Below the pieces are notes generated by a model. The model saw nothing but the letters and a program-made list of their open reading frames with translations, was not told the DNA's origin and did not search any database. The position numbers were made by a program, and so were the translations under genes. A DNA stretch of 64,000 nt from Candidatus Methanoperedens sp. (GTDB taxonomy: Archaea > Halobacteriota > Methanosarcinia > Methanosarcinales > Methanoperedenaceae): positions 62,001-126,000 of the forward strand of contig JAQUQX010000001.1 of the NCBI GenBank assembly GCA_028715885.1. The letters are read 5' to 3'. Below are positions 59,751-64,000 of the stretch, in pieces; position 1 is the stretch's first letter; every line of letters begins with the position of its first letter.

Positions 59751-59933
59751 ATGGATTGTTGCGGTTCAAAAAAAGATGATAATAAAAAAGATGAGACAAC
59801 AATAAAAAATGCAAAACAGGAAACTGCGCCGGAAGAACATTCTCACGGCGGATGCTGCGGCGGGAACCCGTGGACTATGGTCGTTATGATTATTTTCATG
59901 GCAATCATCCTGTATCTCACTTACAAGAGGTAG
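59751..59933 (+). CDS. Cys/His-rich small membrane protein
   Basis: A 60-residue protein: DCCGSKKDD at the N-terminus, a Lys/Glu-rich middle, HSHGGCCGG, then one C-terminal span (WTMVVMIIFMAIILYLTY). Two Cys-Cys pairs and two His may bind copper or a similar metal. ATG 59751 is preferred to a GTG three codons earlier because AAGGATGTG is at usable distance. Its stop is 1 nt before the next gene. Confidence 0.72.
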   Translation: MDCCGSKKDDNKKDETTIKNAKQETAPEEHSHGGCCGGNPWTMVVMIIFMAIILYLTYKR

Positions 59934-59934
59934 C

Positions 59935-60300
59935 ATGGAACGAAAAACACTGTTCATAATCGGGGCTGTTCTGTTATTCGGGGCAGTTCTTGCAGCAGTG
60001 GCGTTGGCGCAAAATACCGACAGCCAAAATGCTGCTGATAATCATGAATGCACTCCTGAAATGATGAAGAATATGTCATCAAACAATGCTTCAGAAATGG
60101 CAAAGAATTGCACTCCTGAAATGATAAAATCGGGAAACTGTAAAAATATGCCTGATGGCGCAATGGCAGGATGCGGGTCAATGATGGCTAACACTAATAA
60201 TGTTACTGGAAATCATATGGCTGACCCGAGCCATTGCAGCAATATGAATTCAAGCATGGATTCGATGATGGGGACTGGAAAGCAAAAAACCATGGCGTAA
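59935..60300 (+). CDS. Met/Cys/His-rich secreted protein
   Basis: A 121-residue protein with signal segment (LFIIGAVLLFGAVLAAVALAQ) and an outside part rich in Met, Asn, Ser and Cys: CTPEMMKNM and CTPEMIKSG form a short repeat, later GCGSMM and CSNMNSSMDSMM. Methionine clusters with Cys and His are typical of copper-binding envelope proteins. Family unknown to me. It is 6 nt before the archaeosortase gene. Confidence 0.72.
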   Translation: MERKTLFIIGAVLLFGAVLAAVALAQNTDSQNAADNHECTPEMMKNMSSNNASEMAKNCTPEMIKSGNCKNMPDGAMAGCGSMMANTNNVTGNHMADPSHCSNMNSSMDSMMGTGKQKTMA

Positions 60301-60306
60301 TACTTA

Positions 60307-61107
60307 ATGGCTGCACTCTGGATCGCTCTCGGACTTCTGGCTATAGCATCAATTCTTCCGAGAGCCTATAATTCAAGGTTCGTATTTGGAGGATTTGGCT
60401 GGGTATTCCTCTCAATCTACTGGTTTTTGCAGCCGCCATTATATATTGAGATACAGGATTATGTTAATGGCTTTCTGGTAGTCGCCGCCGCAGTAGTATC
60501 CCTTTTCATAGCATATATCATCTTTCAGGCAAGAGACAAGGAAGAAGGCGGATACGAGGTATTTATTTCATTATCAAGGGCTGCATCTGTTGGCGGCTTG
60601 ATTTATTTCCTGTTTGCTGAAGTAGGCTTTTTAAATACATGGATAATTTCAACGGTAACTGACCAGGCAATCTGGGTCACCGGGAAATTCGGAGTTCCCG
60701 TTGTACAGGTAGCATGGAACCAGCTTGCTGTCAACGGCATGGCTGTTGAAATAATACTTGCATGCACGGCGATTGAGAGTATAGCATTGTTTTCAGGCAT
60801 AATATCATCGGCAGAAGATGCGTCTGCTTCAAGGAAACTCAGGGCGTTTATGATTTCAGTGCCCGTCATCTATATCCTTAATCTGCAAAGGTTGGCTTTC
60901 ACCGCCTCAGCCTATGGATTTGGCTGGTTTGGCACGCCTGATGAGAGCTTCCATATTTCAGAGCATATAATCACCAAAGCAGGCTCTTTACTGGCGCTGT
61001 TTCTTATTTCATACATGGTTCTTAAAACCCTGCCCGAGGTTCTGGATATGATAGACGGCGTCCTGAAGATTATGAGAATAGAATTCCACAGGTTAACGGC
61101 GGGGTAA
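60307..61107 (+). CDS. artA: Archaeosortase (ArtA-like)
   Basis: A 266-residue membrane enzyme with about eight spans. Catalytic residues of the exosortase/archaeosortase group are seen: Cys in LACTAIESIALFSG, Arg in LNLQRLAFTA, and His in FHISEHIITKAG. It cuts PGF-CTERM tails and links the proteins to a membrane lipid. Three proteins with such tails are coded in this window (2190, 8742, 54982). It is followed by a ubiquitin-like gene 2 nt away. Confidence 0.88.
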   Translation: MAALWIALGLLAIASILPRAYNSRFVFGGFGWVFLSIYWFLQPPLYIEIQDYVNGFLVVAAAVVSLFIAYIIFQARDKEEGGYEVFISLSRAASVGGLIYFLFAEVGFLNTWIISTVTDQAIWVTGKFGVPVVQVAWNQLAVNGMAVEIILACTAIESIALFSGIISSAEDASASRKLRAFMISVPVIYILNLQRLAFTASAYGFGWFGTPDESFHISEHIITKAGSLLALFLISYMVLKTLPEVLDMIDGVLKIMRIEFHRLTAG

Positions 61108-61109
61108 CC

Positions 61110-61403
61110 GTGAAAATAAAAGTGAATTATGATTTTACCCAGCAGGAACTGGTTGGCGGAACAGATGTTTTCGAAATTGCAGACGGAGCTAAACTTGGAG
61201 AGCTGTTGCAGATAATTGACGCCAGGATTATCAAAGCTGGAAAAAATAAGGGTATAGATACGGCTTATAAAACCACGCTTATCAATGACCGGTTGAATGG
61301 ATGTGTGGTCTTTATTAATGGTTCTGCGCCGGAAAATATGCTGGAACAATCGCTGCATGATGGGGATAACATTGAATTTGTCTATGGGTTCTGCGGAGGA
61401 TAA
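61110..61403 (+). CDS. Ubiquitin-like MoaD/ThiS-family protein
   Basis: A 97-residue beta-grasp protein ending FVYGFCGG with the C-terminal Gly-Gly that is activated by an E1-like enzyme. It may carry sulphur for molybdopterin or tRNA thiolation or act as a small archaeal modifier (SAMP). KIKVNYDFTQ and VVFINGSAPENML fit the fold. A Cys precedes the Gly pair. GTG start; its stop shares one base with the next start (TAATG). Confidence 0.82.
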   Translation: MKIKVNYDFTQQELVGGTDVFEIADGAKLGELLQIIDARIIKAGKNKGIDTAYKTTLINDRLNGCVVFINGSAPENMLEQSLHDGDNIEFVYGFCGG

Positions 61404-62245
61404 TGATGAGCGGATTGACTGATTTTATAAACAGGAATTATATTGAAGGTATCATCAACGATACCAGTTATAATCATTTTGACATGATTACATATGTCAT
61501 TATCTTATTCGTGGGTGTTTATGCAATTCTAAAACTATTGAACAAATTGAGAATAAAGGTCGATGAGGAGTTTGTCATCGCTACGATTCCTTATATTTTC
61601 ATGGGCTCAGTATTTCGGGTAGTGGAGGATGCAAATCTCCTGAAGCCGCCCGTTAAATATTTTTTCATAACACCGCTTATTTTCTTTGTGGTCTTTGCAA
61701 TATGTTTCGGAATTCTTCTATTCACAAGATATCTTGAGAAGCTCCACAAAATAAGGAACTATATCCCCATATACGCATCTGCCGGAGTCGTTTTATCGCT
61801 GGCAGGAGTTGCTATCATTGTTTATTATAACCCCTCAAACTGGAATTTCGATATTCTGATATACAGTCTTGTGCCCGCCGTCATATTGACCGACATCGTA
61901 AAAAAAGTCTCACCGGCGATAGGTATGACCTGTATTCGAAGCAGGATGTATTCGTTTGCTCTCTTTTCGTTTATGCTAGATTCGCTTACAACATATATCG
62001 GCGTTGACCTGATGGGCTATACAAACAAGCATCCTTTCAGTTCGTTCCTTACTACCATTTTTGGAACAGGGGCTATTTTGGTTCCTCTATCCCTGATTTT
62101 AGTCATGATAATAATTTTTTTGCTTGAAAGAGATTCCATGGAGGATAAAGATAAAGGCGAGAAGTATATGCTGGCACTGACGCTAATCGTTCTTGGTTTC
62201 TCGATGGGAGCAAGGAACTTGCTGACAATGGTTTTTGGGGTTTAA
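61403..62245 (+). CDS. DUF63 membrane protein
   Basis: A 280-residue protein with about seven spans; ITYVIILFVGVYAILKLL, IPYIFMGSVFRVVEDANLL and GVDLMGYTNKHPF match the DUF63 family of archaeal membrane proteins, whose function is not known. The conserved acidic VVEDAN and the His of NKHPF lie near membrane ends. It is translationally coupled to the ubiquitin-like protein and archaeosortase. Confidence 0.8.
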   Translation: MMSGLTDFINRNYIEGIINDTSYNHFDMITYVIILFVGVYAILKLLNKLRIKVDEEFVIATIPYIFMGSVFRVVEDANLLKPPVKYFFITPLIFFVVFAICFGILLFTRYLEKLHKIRNYIPIYASAGVVLSLAGVAIIVYYNPSNWNFDILIYSLVPAVILTDIVKKVSPAIGMTCIRSRMYSFALFSFMLDSLTTYIGVDLMGYTNKHPFSSFLTTIFGTGAILVPLSLILVMIIIFLLERDSMEDKDKGEKYMLALTLIVLGFSMGARNLLTMVFGV

Positions 62246-62284
62246 TATTCACATATACATTGCAAGAGATTAAGGTGTTATCAT

Positions 62285-62914
62285 TCAGGATTTTCTTGCC
62301 CTGTAGAGTGATAGCGTACCAAAAAGCGTCGTATATCTGTCTGTCTCTTCGACCAGGTCAAAACCAGCTTTCCTGAACATCTCAGGCAGCAAACCCCTTA
62401 TGTTATCCCCAGCTTCCTCAAGATGCCGGAATATCAGGGATATAAAATACATCAGTGCATTATGAGGTTTCCCGAAATCAGCGACATGCAATTCTCCCCC
62501 ATGCCGCAGAACCCTGAATATTTCTTTAAATGTGCGAGCCTTGTCCTCCCGGGTCAGATGGTGAAAAACCAGGCTTGAAACTACACGGTCAAAAGAACCA
62601 TCCGGATACGGCAATTCAAATGCCATCCCGGTATCAAGAGAAATGTCAAGACCTGCCCTTGCGACTTTTGTTCGGGCTATCTCAAGAATTTTCGGGTCTC
62701 CGTCAAGCCCTGTCACTTCGGCGCCGGGATAAGTTTTCTTTATGAGAATGGTCAGCGTTGCAGTACCGCAGCCGATATCGACCACCCGATAATCGTTTTT
62801 GATATTTGCCTGTTCAACCAGACTTCGCTTGAAGGTGGATTCGCGCATGAACAGCATCACAGGGTCGTATAGAGGGGTAAGCCATTCAAAGCTGAGCGCG
62901 GGGATGTATTTCAT
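62285..62914 (-). CDS. Class I SAM-dependent methyltransferase
   Basis: A 209-residue enzyme with VVDIGCGTATLTILIKK (SAM site), EVTGLDGDPKILEIAR, and VSSLVFHHLTREDKART, a UbiE/COQ5-like order. The last part has a helical insert, HLEEAGDNIRGLLPEMFRKAG. The substrate is not readable; a small lipophilic acceptor is likely. Convergent with the DUF63 gene. Confidence 0.88.
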   Translation of the reverse strand: MKYIPALSFEWLTPLYDPVMLFMRESTFKRSLVEQANIKNDYRVVDIGCGTATLTILIKKTYPGAEVTGLDGDPKILEIARTKVARAGLDISLDTGMAFELPYPDGSFDRVVSSLVFHHLTREDKARTFKEIFRVLRHGGELHVADFGKPHNALMYFISLIFRHLEEAGDNIRGLLPEMFRKAGFDLVEETDRYTTLFGTLSLYRARKS

Positions 62915-62969
62915 GTAATTAACATCTTGAAATCGAGATTGTCTAATAAAAGTATGTATGTCATATTTT

Positions 62970-63548
62970 TCATCGTGGCCACCATGATATCGATTTGACT
63001 TTTATAGGTAAAGATGCAAAGTCAGGTCCGGTGAAGCTATTAGTATCCAAATAAAAATTAAATCCATGTGCTTCTGCGGGGACCTTGTATACCGCTCTTC
63101 CTCTCTTGGTCTGGTTTGGATATGAATCATTTAACAATCCAATACCATCATAGCCAGCATAGAGTATAGGATTATATTTAAATCCAGCATTATCCCTCAG
63201 GGCAAACGGAGTATTCGTAAACCTTATTGTTTTATTGCCAGTGTTCTTAATCCAAAAATCTGCTACGATCAAAACCTTTCCTTCACCTGCTACCTCAGCA
63301 ATGTTTTGTCCTCCTGAACTGTAGGAGACGCGGTCAGTTTTATGAGCCTCCATAACTGTAGCTTCCATTCCTGGTAATTTAGCTATTTCTCCTATTTCTA
63401 GATTTAATTTTGTTTGCGTTAAAGGGGTTGGTGCTGATGCAGGTGTTTTATTTTGTATCGGCACTGATGGTTCTGGACTCGCACAACCGGATAATATGAC
63501 CAAAGATAAAATAGTAAGCAGAAAAGCTATTCTTATCCTCGTTTTCAT
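62970..63548 (-). CDS. DUF4352-like lipoprotein
   Basis: A 192-residue lipoprotein with signal peptide and lipobox VILSGC (Cys about 22), a Pro/Thr linker and an Ig-like DUF4352-type domain with VLIVADFWIKNTGNKTIRF and LRDNAGFKYNP. It is anchored outside; such domains are often linked to telomere-repeat-like or immunogenic fold proteins of unknown role. Single gene. Confidence 0.75.
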   Translation of the reverse strand: MKTRIRIAFLLTILSLVILSGCASPEPSVPIQNKTPASAPTPLTQTKLNLEIGEIAKLPGMEATVMEAHKTDRVSYSSGGQNIAEVAGEGKVLIVADFWIKNTGNKTIRFTNTPFALRDNAGFKYNPILYAGYDGIGLLNDSYPNQTKRGRAVYKVPAEAHGFNFYLDTNSFTGPDFASLPIKVKSISWWPR

Positions 63549-63588
63549 ATTTTCAATATCACTTCATTCATTCCTTAACAATTATCAC

Positions 63589-64000
63589 TCATTGAGCATT
63601 TGCGAGCAGTTTAGTGTATTTCTTTTCAAACTCGCCCTGGCATGTGGTGCAGCAAAAGAAATAGTCCCTATCATCTATTTTTTTCCTTACCGCCTCCCCT
63701 GCCACTTTCCTGTCGCAATAAGCGCAGGTTAAGGTGATACCGGTAGATGCAAGCGGGATAGTTGAGTCTTTTCGGAATGCATTTTTTACTGATAAGACGC
63801 GGATATTGTTCACATCTGTGAGGTTTATCCTGTCCTGTATCGAAAGAATGCGCTGCATGTTTCCTGCAACTCTTGATACTATGGCTGCGTCAGAATCTGC
63901 TGTTACATACAGCTCCTTAACTTCTTCCAGCATCCGGAGTTCTTCAGTTATCCTGCTGACAGCGCCAGGCTTCGCATTCACAATGAGTATCGCCTCGGTT
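63589..64000 (-). CDS. Lrp-type effector domain with TRASH domain, 5' end missing
   Basis: The frame is open through the window edge (upstream residues TEAILIVNAKPG), so the start lies outside. What is seen is a ligand-binding RAM-type domain (EAILIVNAKPGAVSRI, VKELYVTADSDAAI) followed by a TRASH domain: LTCAYCDRKV and DRDYFFCCTTCQGEFEKKY. Archaeal regulators with Lrp-like parts and TRASH domains sense copper (CopT type). It probably has a helix-turn-helix at the missing end and may control the metal genes around it. Confidence 0.8.
   Translation of the reverse strand, partial: TEAILIVNAKPGAVSRITEELRMLEEVKELYVTADSDAAIVSRVAGNMQRILSIQDRINLTDVNNIRVLSVKNAFRKDSTIPLASTGITLTCAYCDRKVAGEAVRKKIDDRDYFFCCTTCQGEFEKKYTKLLANAQ

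Noticed and set aside
1-64000. CRISPR array, tRNA or rRNA genes
   Set aside because: No regularly spaced direct repeats and no cloverleaf-like T-loop (GGTTCRA) with matching stems were found by eye.

Overview
The window is archaeal. It carries an RNase P RNA of archaeal type, the large clamp-loader subunit RfcL, a stand-alone GMP synthase amidotransferase subunit, F420-0:glutamate ligase (CofE), an AglB oligosaccharyltransferase, an archaeosortase with PGF-CTERM-type substrates, an archaeal-type tRNA m1A methyltransferase, a reductase of archaeal riboflavin synthesis and the UbiX/UbiD/aconitase-X triad of the archaeal mevalonate pathway. CofE, a proton-pumping pyrophosphatase and a large cytochrome c maturation locus together suggest a cytochrome-rich member of the Methanosarcinales; a Methanoperedens-like (ANME-2d) archaeon is my best guess, inferred from gene content only. 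No rRNA, tRNA, CRISPR array or insertion sequence was seen.

Layout. 0-13 kb: a VapBC pair, an HD phosphohydrolase, two surface proteins with PGF-CTERM sorting tails that share a 377-bp repeated module, CofE, HppA, a radical SAM enzyme, two membrane-anchored secreted-domain proteins, and rnpB on the minus strand. 13-25 kb: mostly housekeeping (acylphosphatase, coiled-coil protein, riboflavin reductase, SerA, GuaA amidotransferase subunit, RfcL, TrmI), plus a BlaI-like repressor / membrane M48 protease / HtpX operon and a second VapBC pair. 25-34 kb: surface glycosylation (GT39, GT4 and GT2 transferases, a B12-type radical SAM protein, AglB). 34-37 kb: UbiX, UbiD-family decarboxylase and aconitase-X large subunit. 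37-38.6 kb: an AT-rich insert with a possible nuclease, a MntA/HepT toxin-antitoxin pair and a lone HicB, followed by hisI.

40.5-52 kb is a nearly continuous plus-strand run for cytochrome c maturation and envelope thiol/metal handling: CcmE of the CXXXY type, CcmF, two copies of a [CcmH-like, MECC-motif membrane protein] pair, a cupredoxin, CcdA, a PCYCGC-like protein, a YHS protein, small membrane proteins, a lipoprotein, three tandem paralogues sharing an LGDM-type motif, and an isoprenylcysteine-methyltransferase-like enzyme. 52-62 kb continues the metal theme: two more YHS proteins, a 21-residue Cys peptide behind a perfect Shine-Dalgarno, a geranylgeranyl-reductase/methyltransferase fusion, a PGL-tailed surface protein with an ABC/FtsX transporter, a Cys/His-rich and a Met/Cys-rich envelope protein, archaeosortase, a ubiquitin-like protein and a DUF63 membrane protein. 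The window ends inside a regulator combining an Lrp-type effector domain with a TRASH metal-binding domain.

How it may fit together (inference): CcmE/F/H, CcdA and the thiol proteins would keep haem and apocytochromes in the right redox state outside the membrane; the cupredoxin, YHS and Cys/Met-rich proteins would bind copper or related metals; archaeosortase and AglB would process and glycosylate the surface proteins encoded at several places in the window.
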